Source: Amphibalanus amphitrite
Lineage: Eukaryota > Arthropoda > Thecostraca > Balanomorpha > Balanidae
DNA length: 64,000 bases
Reading direction: 5' to 3'
NCBI RefSeq assembly: GCF_019059575.1
Contig: NW_024883002.1
Coordinates: forward strand, 1 to 64,000
Position 1 is the first letter of the stretch, and the number at the start of each line of letters is the position of its first letter. Shown piece by piece: positions 22,616-32,745 of the stretch. The notes under the pieces were generated by a model, which had not been told where the DNA came from, made no database searches, and saw only the letters and a list, made by a program, of their open reading frames with translations. Both the position numbers and the translations under genes were made by a program.

Positions 22616-23049
22616 GCTGGCTGGGATATGACCCAAGCGGCATTAATGGGTTTTAAACATGTGATATGATGTTACCCCCATGCATTAGCGTTGGCGTCAA
22701 GGTCACATGAAGGTCAGGTCAGGTCATTGACCTTTGATGACGTCGGTTCACTTTTTCGAGATTTGCATGATTTTAGGCCAGTTTTTTTTTTTAGCTGAAT
22801 TCGAATTTAGTAACCATATGAACATTTACGAAGTTGTTTTGGTGCCTTCGTAACACGTTACGAAGCTGTCAGAGGTGGTTGACACCTACTACGAATACCC
22901 GGCAGGACCCCTATTGGATGACCTGACCTGACCTGACCCGACCTGGCCTAAATGTATGAAGACATCATCTGTGATCAAAACTAACATGATGTTCGTGATC
23001 AGCACCCCGAAAAAAAAATCACAGGAGCCACACTTTACGACGTTCTAAC

Positions 23050-23600
23050 ACAGGGGTCGGCAAATGGTGGGGCATGCCCCCTTTGGGGGTAATGGAGCCC
23101 TTTCGGTGGGGGTAATGAGGGATTCTGAGAAAACCTATCTTTTTAGAGTTAGTGGCTCCATTGATGGAACCATCGTGACTGTTGCATCCCAGGGTTCAAA
23201 GATTAGCCCAGGTCAAAGGCACAGCACACATTGATTATATACCAATTTTCACGTAGCTGCTCGCCTCACCATCTCACCGCGGCTCCGTACAGTCGTACAA
23301 AACCAGCTGCAATTTTTAACCGTCGCCCGTCTGTTGGCGTTTCAACAGCCGCTAACGTAAGGGGGAGGAGTTGATCGGACCCCGCGGCCTCTCGGACTAC
23401 GCCATCTCGAATCGGCCCCGGGGGCCGATTCGAGATGGCGTACTAGGAAGCTAGTAAGACTAGGCGGCCAAGTGACACTTGAATGTAGTGACACTAAGCG
23501 GTATTTTACACCAATCGGCTAGTGGCTCAGCGCGAACCGAAATCGCATAGTGACGCTTGAAATCAAGTGTCACTAGGGCCTTAGTGCGCCAACGCGAATC
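23050..23600. mobile_element. Nested insertion with hAT-like left end
   Basis: This sequence is absent from the related element at 61865-62762. It begins near CAGGGGTCGGCAAATGG, reminiscent of hAT terminal repeats, and contains a perfect 45-bp palindrome. A matching right TIR and 8-bp duplication were not identified, so more than one event may be involved. Confidence 0.5.
23398..23442. repeat. Perfect 45-bp palindrome
   Basis: Two 22-bp arms (TACGCCATCTCGAATCGGCC then CC, and the exact complement) are separated by one base. It could form a long hairpin or cruciform. Confidence 0.95.
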
Positions 23601-23799
23601 GGTCCCCGATTCTCCCGACTTTTGGGTCATTGACCTGACCTGAAAGGTCAACCAATGACCAAGGACCATAAAATTGGGTATCATCGTCATCCTCTCGTCA
23701 CGGGCAACACGCTCGTTTTTACCGCGAAGCTCTAGCTCGATTCGTGGCGAAATGGCAGGGGGGGGGGGGGTCCAACGGACCCCCCCCCCCTTATACGTT

Positions 23800-24545
23800 A
23801 CCGGCTGGAAAAACACCAATACGGGCGATGGCGGCGCTAGGTATGGAGAGTTTTTCTCGAATAACTTTCGAACTAGTCAATATAGGAACGAACTAAGGGC
23901 AGCATCGTGATCCTCACGTCAATCCGCATCGAATGATACATATGTTGACCTCGAAAGGTCAAGGTCAAAGGTTGACCTCAGGTCACGTGACCTCGAGGTC
24001 ATCATGTATATCATTCGATGCGCCTTGACGAGCTGAACACAATGAGACCATCTACGCGGCTGTATCTTGTTCCTGTACGGAGTTATTGTAAAAAAACCCG
24101 CTGGTGACCTTTGATGACGTCACATGACCTTACAGCTGCCCAACAGCAAAACAGACCTCAAGGTAGTGAAGATTGATCGTATATGAGGTCATGTATGGTT
24201 TATGGGGCCATTCCGACCCGTTTTAGTGGTAAAAACAGGGAGTTGATTTTTCCCCCATCGACTTATAATGGGGAGGTCGAGAAATTGACCTGACCTTAGG
24301 TCACCGATATCAAAATTCCGAGATAAACAAATTGTAGCTACTAATGACCTAAAAACATCCTGCGACTTTCAAAGGCCTCCGACATCTACTGTAGCTCTGG
24401 CACGGTGACAAAGTTGAAAAAAGTGACTTGAGGTTGGGTCATTCAAAGTGACCTGGCCGCGGTTTTCCCGCTATTCGCGAAAAACCTCAGGGGGGGGGCG
24501 GATATCCGCCCCCCGTCGGTGCGCGGGTTCACCTGCGACCTGGTG
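23800..24545. mobile_element. Relic of another TTAA-class element
   Basis: Contains the class features: CTCGAATAACTTTCG near the left, AGGTCA/TGACCT clusters (23940-24005, 24285-24302), and a G-run/GGCGGATATCCGCC/C-run hairpin (24488-24514) followed by GTGCGCGGGTTCA, which resembles a decayed right TIR plus TTAA. Confidence 0.6.
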
Positions 24546-24958
24546 GGGGGGGGGGTGATATCCGTGATAAGCTCACTATTTCCATACTATCTCCTTCCTT
24601 GATTCTTCTGCTTTTTTGTGCAAAGTAACTTTTCCGCTACCTCTACCAGTTTTTCTTCTACGGTCTGCCGAATAGAACAATGTTTTTGATACAACTTGCC
24701 CCATGGCTTGGGTGAGTTGTATCACATGGTGGGGTAATTTGTATCACTAGGTATTTCACGTTTCAGGGAGTGTACTTGCTACTGGTTTTGAACATAACAA
24801 CAACATTAAATGGGGTTAATACAATGTATTAAATAAGGGTAATATACAATGTATCAAAGGCTTCACTTTTATTAGACCAAACTTAGGTCAATGCAATCCG
24901 AACGAAACATCGAAACGAACGAAACATCAACAGACTAGACGCAGAAGTGGCCCGTTAA

Positions 24959-26143
24959 CCCGCGCCCCAGTGGCGGTTTCAGCCAACTTCGCCCTAGTAG
25001 GGGGGGGGGGGGGCATATGTTACCACCCACCTCTAACTCAAAAACTAAGAGGGCTAGAAAGACGCGGTAAAAAGCAGTCGACAGCTCTCAATGCGTATGT
25101 TGGAAAGTATATAGGTCATTTTCATCTTAGAGCAATATTGAGGTCACTGTAGGTCATCAAAGGTCAAAATTTGCCAAATGTCATTATATTTCTCAGAACA
25201 CATGCCGCTATCTCAGGAACTATGGTAGCTAGAAAAACGCATGAAAAAGCAATCGATAGCTTTTGAACTCTTCTTTTGAAAAGGTCATTATCAATATTTA
25301 CCTCAGGTCAACGGTTTAGCCTCCAGAGGGCAAAAACTCCAAAAATAGCTGTTTTTACGAAAAGTGTTTTTCGACAATAACTTTCGATTACAAAAAGCCA
25401 CGACATTTATATTGCCAGAATCGTGTTCCCCTCGCCGAGACGCGTCGAATGAACTATAATTTGACCTTGAAAGGTCAACTTGAAAATTTGACCTCAGGTC
25501 AAGGTCATGACCTGACCGGAAAAGGTCATGTTGCATATCAGTCGATGCGTCTCAACGAGACAAACACAATGAGACCATCCCCAGCGTCCTATCTCTTTCC
25601 AATCGCGAGTTATTGGCAAAATACTGTTTGTAGCCTCAAATGACCTCGGATGACCTTTCTAAAGGCTATCAGCAAAAATGACACCTTGGTCATCTCGAGC
25701 GGACTAAATCATTGTGATTCTGAAATATTTGGACTGTTCCTATGCGTACACACGGATCTAGAGGCATTTTTATTTTTCTCCATTGACTTGTAATGGTAAG
25801 GTCACGCCACTGACCTGACCTTAGGTCACGGATATAAAAAATCCAAGATATACAAATTGTAGGTGCCCATAACATCATGCAATCCACCAAGTTTGAAATC
25901 TTTCTGACAAACACTGCAGGCTGGACAGGATTGCAAACTTTTTTAGGCTTGTTCAGTTAACTTGACCTGGTGACCTGACCTGACATGACCTGGGGTCAAA
26001 AATTTCACAAATTGTCCAAAATTGATGTACCAAAAGCTACCCCAAGCGGCGCGGCGCTACGCGCCGCGGTTTTTTATTCACACGCGAAAAACGCGACAGG
26101 GTGGTAACATATGCCCCCCCCCCCCACTGCACTGGGGCGAAGG
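24959..26143. mobile_element. TTAA-flanked TIR element with preserved empty site, 1185 bp
   Basis: TTAA at 24955-24958 and 26144-26147. The related locus reads CCCGTTAAGAGC (63388-63399) with a single TTAA, showing an exact insertion with TTAA duplication. Ends are CCCGCGCCCCAGTG and, reverse complemented, CCTTCGCCCCAGTG. It has G-runs next to CATATGTTACCACC at the left and the complement GGTGGTAACATATG then C-runs at the right. The interior has AGGTCA/TGACCT arrays and no transposase. Confidence 0.95.
26046..26067. repeat. GC hairpin inside the 24959 element
   Basis: GCGGCGCG, a six-base loop, then CGCGCCGC. A perfect 8-bp GC stem close to the right end of the element. Confidence 0.8.
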
Positions 26144-26248
26144 TTAAGAGCAAAGAAGCCAACACATTGTGCCGAAATGGAACGAGCATTGACTAGCTAC
26201 CTACAAACGCGAGCCAGGGCTTAGCTTCCGCGATCAAAAGCAACATAC

Positions 26249-26284
26249 CCATACATACATGCATACATACATACATACATACAT
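26249..26284. repeat. (CATA)n microsatellite
   Basis: Tandem CATA repeats; the matching position in the partner repeat (about 63494-63521) also has CATA units of a different length. Confidence 0.95.
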
Positions 26285-26985
26285 GTTACAACATACCCCA
26301 CCCGGCTCTGATACAACATGTACCTCGCCGCCATCTTGGAAAAAACATCCTCGTGCTCAAAAACAGCGGACAGCTGGAGAAATCCATTTTCACTCACGCA
26401 GCCTTAGAACCTACCCTCACCACCGCTACGGAGATCTTTCAAATTCGTGTACATCTAAATGCCCAAAACACACATTTTCTTGCAACTTATTTTTTTAGAA
26501 TGACATTATAAAAACATAAAATCGGCTCTCACCTCGAGACGCGTCCACCCAGCCACACGACAGAACAGGGAAAGATGGCGCCCGGAAAACCTCGTCGGCT
26601 GGTCGTGTCACGAGCGCTATCTATTGGATAAGTTTGGCACAATTCGCCCCGATACAACTTGGACATGATACAACTCTCCCCGCTCTCCCCTACGTTCGCG
26701 GCTGGAAAAACACCAGAGAGAGAGAGAGAGAGAGAGAGCATTTATTCACACTGCAACAACATAAAATTCATAAATTACATAAGCAATTGGCGCAAAAGTG
26801 CTACGCACTTAACTCTTTGGCGCCGCTTGCAAAGAATGGTAACACAATGAATGAAACTAAATAAGACTCCTACCGCCCTACGCCGAGCCGCAACCCCGCA
26901 ACCCCGGCAGTACGTGCGTTATATTGCGCGTCAAACACGCCGTCATGACTGGACTAGGTACGGATTGGACTTTGGATGTATTAGG

Positions 26986-29265
26986 TTAGAGGCGATGAGT
27001 TTGGATGAGGAAGCGCTGTAGTGCGGTGGCGGCCTCGCTGTCGATGCCCCGACGCAGCCCAGTACCATAAATGAGTGTGTCGAGTTGCTGAGAAGGAGGG
27101 ATATTAGAAAAGTCGGTATCGAGAATTAGGGATAAGGATTGGAATAGGTTCTCTCGTTGGGTGTTATAGAGTGGACAGATTAGCAGGAAATGTCTTGTGT
27201 CTTCTAGGGGGTGTCCGCATGGGCAGGAAGGGGAATCACTTTTTTGCAAGGAAAATAGATGGGCGTTAAGTTTTGAGACGTTGAGCCGTAGTTTTGTGTG
27301 GAGAAGGTTACCGGTTGGTGATCCCAGAAAAAAATACAGAGGCGGGCGGGGTGGTTCTAGAAGCGCTTTTAAATGTTTGTTAAAGGATGTGTGTCTGCGA
27401 TCTGTGCGCATTTGATCGGGTAATGTGTTCCAAATTCGTGTGGTGCAAGGAATAAAGGATCTGTAGTAGGCCGAAGTACGTACCTTGGGAAGTGTTTGTG
27501 TAAATGCATTGCGTAGCGTTCTTTGTGTGTTGTGCTGTCTTGCAGTGGGAATGGTGGATTTGATGAATGGTGGTATTGTAGAATCAAACACAAGCTTGTG
27601 ATAAAACTGAATTTTGTGCATCTTTCTTCTGTCGGTCAGTGAAGTCCAGCCTAACTCCCGTCGCAGTCCGTCAGTCGAAGTCCGCAATGTTGTCCCGGTT
27701 ATGAGTCGTGCAGCTCTGTTTTGTGTTCGTTCCAGTCGTATGCAGTCAGAAGCAGTGATATGTTCGTCGTATATTATGTCACAGTAGTCAAACAAAGGTC
27801 GTATATAAGTTGTGTAGATAGAAACAAGCATGGCTTTGGGAACGTGTCTAGCAATCGAATATAATGGGCCTAAAGAACGATTAAATTTCAGGATAGTTTC
27901 GTTGATATGAACATGAAAGCGTAAGTCTGTAGATAGGGTGAGGCCGAGATGTTTATGGTCTTTTACGATAGGAATGGGTTGTGGTCCAAACGTTAGAGCT
28001 GGAGCATTTGTCTGTTTTAGGTGAGAAAAAGTTTGTTGTTTGGTTTTTGTCGCATTGAATGAAATCGCCCATTTTTGTCCGTAATCGTGAATGGCGTCAA
28101 GGTCGTGCTGCAGTGTTGTCTGTACGTCGCTTAAATTGTGTCTTCGTGAGTAAGTGGAGAGCAAGGAACAGTCATCTGCATAAAAAAGCATTTCGTTTTT
28201 TGTCTTGTCGCAAAGTCCGTTTAAGTAGATTATCGCAAGAAGAGGTCCTAGTACGGAACCCTGAGGGACTCCGGCATCAAGTGTCAGCGTTGAAGAAGTC
28301 GAATTGTTTATAGTCACAGTCTGTCTTCTGTCTGATAGATATGATGTCAGCCACGTCAGTAAGTTCCCTGTTAGTCCAAACTCTCTCTCGCATTTTGCTA
28401 GAAGTCCTGCATGCCATATTTTTTCAAAATATCTGCTTATGTCTAAGTAAATTGTCGTTAAGTCTTGTCCTTTGTCGAGAGAATGATACAGTCTGTTTGT
28501 TAAGTACATAAGTTGTAACTGAGTGTTGTGTCCTGGCCGGTACCCACTCTGTCTGTCAGATAGAAGCGAAGATTCGGTGATGTGCTGATAGATTCGAGAG
28601 AAAACAATTTTACCAAATATTTTTGAAAGACAAGGCAAGAGGCTTATTGGTCTATAGTTATTGACGTCTGATGGTGTTCCTTTTCGCTTAAATATTGGTC
28701 GTACTTTTGCATGTTTCCAGGATGATGGGTATTTTCCGGCTGCGAGAGATTTATTGAAAAGCTGAGTCAGAGGTTCGTAAATAAGTAAAGCTGTTAGTTT
28801 TATAATTTTTGTGGGAAGTTGGTCTGATCCACACGACTTGTTGGCATCCATGTTATTTATAATTTTAAGAACCTCACCTGGCCTGATAACTATGTTATGC
28901 AGAGTGGGTACCGGCTCAGCGTTTGTGGCTATGTATTCTTGGAGCTGTGTGTTTTGTAGATTGTTTATGTTGAGCTGTGTTTGTGCGACAAAGTGGCTGT
29001 TGAACATCATAGCTTTTTCCGTTTCGTCAGTCACCGTGTCTCCGTCAGATTGTACTAAAGGTGGTATGGTGGTGTGTCGTTTGTGTCCGGTTATATTTTT
29101 TAGTATTTGATGGTATTTGTATGGGTCGTGCTTGTGTTGAATAAGACGTGATATGCTATTTTTTATGTGTTCGTCGTAAAGCTGCCTGTTCAAATTGGTT
29201 ACAAAGTTGCGCTGAGATTTCCAACGTACCCATGCTTGTTTGTCTGTTTGCCGTTTTTTTTGCAA
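26986..29265 (-). CDS. LINE reverse transcriptase, C-terminal part of ORF2
   Basis: An open frame of ~758 codons. It contains NYRPISLLPCLSKIFGKIV (~residue 203), the first catalytic Asp in YLDIS (~274), AGVPQGSVLGPLL (~331-343), the FYADD active site (~361-365), and a C-terminal CPCG..H..C-P-x-Y motif near residue 690. These match LINE target-primed reverse transcriptases of the CR1/L2/Jockey side. It has no ATG of its own at the start and should continue from the endonuclease frame, but is one base out of register. It is otherwise uninterrupted, so the copy is young or only just broken. Confidence 0.88.
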   Translation of the reverse strand: MQKKRQTDKQAWVRWKSQRNFVTNLNRQLYDEHIKNSISRLIQHKHDPYKYHQILKNITGHKRHTTIPPLVQSDGDTVTDETEKAMMFNSHFVAQTQLNINNLQNTQLQEYIATNAEPVPTLHNIVIRPGEVLKIINNMDANKSCGSDQLPTKIIKLTALLIYEPLTQLFNKSLAAGKYPSSWKHAKVRPIFKRKGTPSDVNNYRPISLLPCLSKIFGKIVFSRIYQHITESSLLSDRQSGYRPGHNTQLQLMYLTNRLYHSLDKGQDLTTIYLDISRYFEKIWHAGLLAKCEREFGLTGNLLTWLTSYLSDRRQTVTINNSTSSTLTLDAGVPQGSVLGPLLAIIYLNGLCDKTKNEMLFYADDCSLLSTYSRRHNLSDVQTTLQHDLDAIHDYGQKWAISFNATKTKQQTFSHLKQTNAPALTFGPQPIPIVKDHKHLGLTLSTDLRFHVHINETILKFNRSLGPLYSIARHVPKAMLVSIYTTYIRPLFDYCDIIYDEHITASDCIRLERTQNRAARLITGTTLRTSTDGLRRELGWTSLTDRRKMHKIQFYHKLVFDSTIPPFIKSTIPTARQHNTQRTLRNAFTQTLPKVRTSAYYRSFIPCTTRIWNTLPDQMRTDRRHTSFNKHLKALLEPPRPPLYFFLGSPTGNLLHTKLRLNVSKLNAHLFSLQKSDSPSCPCGHPLEDTRHFLLICPLYNTQRENLFQSLSLILDTDFSNIPPSQQLDTLIYGTGLRRGIDSEAATALQRFLIQTHRL

Positions 29266-30391
29266 TTTTAAATAAACGTTCTCGCTTTCTGATATGTCTG
29301 AGAAGTTCCGTTGTCACCCAGGGCTTGTCATGTCTCTGTCTTACACGTTTCGTTGGGATACATTTTCTAGCCGCGTCTATTATATGTGATGTAAATTCTG
29401 TAGTAGCACTGTCTAAGTCCTTGTCGAGAATAGAATTCCAATCTGTCTGCAGTAGTTCTTGCGTTAGTCTGTCAATGTCCATGTTCCGATAGTCCCAGCA
29501 TTCTGTGAAAGGTACGTCTTTTTTATCGTCTCGTTGTATTTTGAGAGTGGCGAATATAGGAAAATGATCAAGTGTTGAAAATGAGGAGAGAAGTCCACTA
29601 TTGGCAATCAAGCCTTCATTAGAAGTGAAGAAAAGGTCTCTTAAATTATGTGTGTCATTCTCGATGCGGGTAGGTTGAGTAATGAGTTGGGTCAAGTCAA
29701 GGGTCTCTGTCATGTCTCTGAGTTTGTCGTCAAAAGCTGTCACTCCACTGTGTTTGTAGGTGAGGGGCGGAAGAAACAGATTGCCAACGTTAAAATCGCC
29801 TGTAATAAATATATTTTGAGAGTGGGCTTGTGCAAGAGCAATGCTGTCAGTTAGTCTTTCAATAAACTCTTGTTGTCGATCTGCTGAAGGGTGTGGTGGA
29901 AGGTAAACTGAGCACAGAAGAAATGTAATATCTTTCACTTTGATTTTTACCCATATCCATTCTTCGCCGGAGAGTTCGAGCGATGTTATTCTGGTAAAAG
30001 CGAGCGAGTCGTGGATGTAGATCGCCGTGCCTCCTCCGTGTCTGTCCCTGTGTCTGGTTAAGGGTGGATGGAAATTGTCAATGGCATATAAACTGGGATG
30101 AACTGTGTCGTCTAGCTTAGTTTCAGTAAGTGCTAAAATTGAAATTTGATTAACTTTTACAAAATTTTCTAATTCTTGAAGTTTTCCGGGAGCTGTTATA
30201 CTATTGATGTTTACATGTGCAATCGAAAGGTGTATGGTACTTTTATAACATGAGTCGGGTCCTGGGTTAATTTCAATTCCTCCTATTAGCAATAAAATAC
30301 GCATGTCAAAAAATAAATTAAGTTTTTTCCATGAAGAATGAGTGCACACTAGCTTGAGTAATATTTGTTGATATAATATTTCATGTTTCAT
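29156..30391 (-). CDS. LINE endonuclease, N-terminal part of ORF2
   Basis: From the first ATG of the frame (30391, MKHEILYQQ) it reads a hydrophobic MRILLLIGGIEINPGPD, then an exonuclease-endonuclease-phosphatase domain: ALTETKLDD, GTAIYIHDS, LLCSVYLPPH, FITGDFNVG and LDHFPIFATL. These contain the expected catalytic Asn/Glu/Asp/His positions. EINPGP resembles the 2A-like motif seen at this place in several LINEs. The frame ends at 29156 after passing an A8 run where the RT frame takes over. It overlaps the RT frame by 110 bp. Confidence 0.85.
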   Translation of the reverse strand: MKHEILYQQILLKLVCTHSSWKKLNLFFDMRILLLIGGIEINPGPDSCYKSTIHLSIAHVNINSITAPGKLQELENFVKVNQISILALTETKLDDTVHPSLYAIDNFHPPLTRHRDRHGGGTAIYIHDSLAFTRITSLELSGEEWIWVKIKVKDITFLLCSVYLPPHPSADRQQEFIERLTDSIALAQAHSQNIFITGDFNVGNLFLPPLTYKHSGVTAFDDKLRDMTETLDLTQLITQPTRIENDTHNLRDLFFTSNEGLIANSGLLSSFSTLDHFPIFATLKIQRDDKKDVPFTECWDYRNMDIDRLTQELLQTDWNSILDKDLDSATTEFTSHIIDAARKCIPTKRVRQRHDKPWVTTELLRHIRKRERLFKIAKKTANRQTSMGTLEISAQLCNQFEQAALRRTHKK

Positions 30392-30399
30392 CCAGTGTG

Positions 30400-31102
30400 T
30401 GGTAGTGGGTAGTGGGTGTATTGTGTGTGTCTCTGTGTGTCTCTGTCTTGTGTGTGTATTGTGTGTGTCTCTGTGGGCAGGGGTGACGGGTAGTGTGCCG
30501 TGGCCGGTGGCTCGACAGGCGGCGCTATAGAGGGTGAGATTGGTCGTGACCCGGGCTGTGGAGAGGATAGGGGCAGGCAGAGGATGGGCGCACAGGGGTG
30601 GATAGCCGGCTTCATCGAGAGTGAGAGTGGTCCTAACTCGGGCTGGGGAGGGGAGGGCAGTGACAGGAGGAGGGACATTCAGGGGCGGACGGCTGGCCTT
30701 ACCAAGAGTGAAAGTGGTTCTTATTTGAGTTGGGGAGAGGATGGGGCTAGGAAGAGGATGGGAGCGCAGGGGCTGACAGCAGGCCGGCCACCGCAGCCGG
30801 GTCGCGCGGGCTGGTTGGTATTGGAGCGTGTGGATGGATTGGGGCGCACGTGTGTGGGGGGTGATGGAAAAAAAGGATGCATAGACAGCGGATTGGGGTT
30901 TCGAACAGGGTAGAAGAAAGGAAAGGAAACAGGAATGAGGATAAGGAATCAATGGCAAGTGGTGATTGGTAGTCAGACGGCGGTCTGACGCGGAGACTAA
31001 AGTCCTAATTGGACCGAGCAGGGCGGCTCCTGCTACGGCGGCGGGCGGCTCATCACGGAGCGCCGTGCTCGAAATATAACTAAGCAAACATATCAAGGCC
31101 AA
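30400..31102 (-). other. LINE leader with three 87-bp repeats
   Basis: The endonuclease frame is open further upstream to 31102 without an ATG. It encodes about three 29-residue Pro/Thr-rich repeats, each ending RTTFTL, RTTLTL or TTNLTL (about 30530-30790). It may be 5' UTR, or the end of an ORF1-like protein. Confidence 0.5.
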
Positions 31103-31500
31103 ATAAGAAAAAAAACAAGCGTAATAAGACCAAATAAGAATAAGTAAACATGAAAGTAAAACGTAAGAATAAGACTAAGGTGAACAATCGTAACATTCTA
31201 GGAAAGAAAATCTGCAGGGCGCGATTTTCACTGATCTGGAGCCATTAGCATTGTCTCCTGCACCCGGAAGCGGGTACGTCAACCATTTCCCCTGTCTGTT
31301 CCTACCTTTTACGTTAATTCTACCATGTAATCTGCCACTTTGATACGTGAATCCGCTGATACCTCACTTACAAACGATACACGAGGGTCGACATTCATGC
31401 ATAAGACAAAACTAGCAACACGAGGGTTCTTTTGAGGCAACAATAAACACAACAACAACAACAAACACTGGCATACACAGCTTATGTAATAGTATAAGGG
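31103..31500. other. AT-rich stretch upstream of the LINE
   Basis: AAATAAGAATAAG-type repeats and no coding signal. It could contain the 5' end of the LINE. Confidence 0.4.
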
Positions 31501-31515
31501 GAAGATGGCTGCCGA

Positions 31516-31903
31516 ATGGGCGTCTTACGGTCTCTCATTTACTTACTTATTGCGGCTCTGGCGGCCACCTCTTTTCCCACGCGCGGACGCCGCAGCCCCG
31601 CCACCCCGCCGACGGCTGCCACCATCGACGCCACCGGGCGTCGCCGGGGAGCTGCCCCCGGGAGCGGGCGACCCAGGGTGAGCCTCGACGCTCGACGAGG
31701 CAGACGAAGTCCCCAGCGACGGCTCGGAACCGGGCGGAACCTCGGCAGCACACGCTCCCGGCGCCGGCTCCGAGGCTCCAGCCGCCGACACCAGCGGCTC
31801 CTCAGCTCCAGCTCGCGGCACTACCGGCTCCGCAGCACCAGCGCCCGCCGGCTTCGCAGCACCAGCGCCCGCCGGCCCCGCAGCGGGCCGGGCGAGGGTT
31901 AAC
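31516..31903. repeat. GC-rich Ala/Pro/Gly- or Arg/Ser-coding stretch
   Basis: Both strands are open (Arg/Ser-rich on +, Ala/Gly/Pro-rich on -) because of extreme GC content and a ~33-bp repeat near 31810-31875. On the - strand it begins TTAACCCTCGCCCGGCCC (TTAA at 31901-31904), like the TTAA-element ends, so it may be one end of a GC-rich TTAA element. No protein family recognised. Confidence 0.4.
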
Positions 31904-31904
31904 C

Positions 31905-32741
31905 ATCGTGGCACGTGCCAAGTGAAAGGGTCAAGGGTGTTCAAGCTGTTTTGCAAAAGTAGTGCCTAAGGCTCATATCTCAGCAATCTCTAGGGTGATT
32001 GTCTTGCAGTAATTTTGTAGGGTAGGTACTAGGTAGGTACCTGCATTCCGTCTTCCAAGCATCGGATACTCCTTATCCATCCCCGCTGCACGTGCGAAAT
32101 GCAAAAGGAATGGGTTCAAGTATGTTCCCATTACAATAACTCGGCAGTATTAAAGCGATTGCGCTGAAACTTTGCATGCATGCAGGTACCCATTGGGCTA
32201 TGAGCATCTTCATATGACAGAGCGGGGAACCACCGCACGTGCGCACGTGCAGGGCTCATTTTCATATCTCGAGAACGGCTGGTCCGATTGAGGTCAAATT
32301 TGGTACATGGCTGGGGATCGGCGAGAAGCGTGCCGTGCAAAAGTTAGTTTGGACCCAGTTTGCACGTGCGCACGTGCAGGGTGCCGTTTTCAGATCTAGG
32401 GAATGGCTGGACCGATTGCATCCACATTTGGCACACCGCTAGTGACTCATGGTTAGTAGGGTGCCGTGCACAAGCCAGTTGTAGGTGCCATCTCACAGGG
32501 CTCACTCTATCGCTCGTTTTTCAGTCTTCACCCAAAACGCGTTTCACTGGTTTAGTATTCATGGAGTACATAAGTTCAAGTAAGACCAATCTTAACGGCG
32601 ATGGGAGACATTTTTCTTCTTGGGGCCCCTCAGCATATGTGAGAGGCCCATTGGCCGGGGGTGGGGGAGGGGGGAGAGGGTAATCTGCACGCAGTTCCCC
32701 GCCGATTCAAAAGTCCTGGTTGCGCGCCTGGATGTAATTTG
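31905..32741. repeat. Helitron-derived fragment with CACGTGCGCACGTG palindromes
   Basis: 32140-32480 carries ~128-bp tandem modules with GCACGTGCGCACGTGC (near 32236 and 32363) and AACGGCTGG(T/A)CCGATTG. The same modules occur in the 33700-35228 Helitron (34735-34940). No gene. Confidence 0.65.
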
Positions 32742-32745
32742 TTGA

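Larger units (their letters stand above)
22640..23790. mobile_element. Relic of the 61865-type TTAA element, split by an insertion
   Basis: 22640-23049 aligns with ~62120-62530 and 23601-23790 with ~62530-62720 of the 61865-62762 element, in the same orientation. Shared stretches include TGAATTCGAATTTAG and GGTCAGGTCAGGTCATTGACC. Both outer ends are lost. The aligned parts are interrupted at 23050-23600. Confidence 0.75.
24555..26700. repeat. Interspersed repeat, copy 1 (partner 63020-63935)
   Basis: 24555-24958 and 26144-26693 align closely with 63025-63935 (TCCGTGATAA..CTCTCCCCTAC). Copy 1 differs by containing the 24959-26143 element and a slightly different microsatellite. It contains repeated ATACAACTTG phrases. 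The family is unknown. Confidence 0.9.
26711..31102 (-). mobile_element. L2/CR1-like LINE retrotransposon
   Basis: A - strand non-LTR element. From its 5' side it has a Pro/Thr-rich leader with 87-bp repeats, an apurinic-type endonuclease, a reverse transcriptase with a C-terminal Cys/His motif, and a ~250-bp 3' UTR. It ends at AATAAATG followed by a (CT)n tract on the - strand (26711-26739 as GA repeats on +). A microsatellite 3' end fits CR1/L2-type LINEs. The 5' limit is uncertain. Confidence 0.8.

Noticed and set aside
22256..22636. 126-codon - strand ORF
   Set aside because: Frame kept open by the GGGGAA repeat cluster; no family resemblance.
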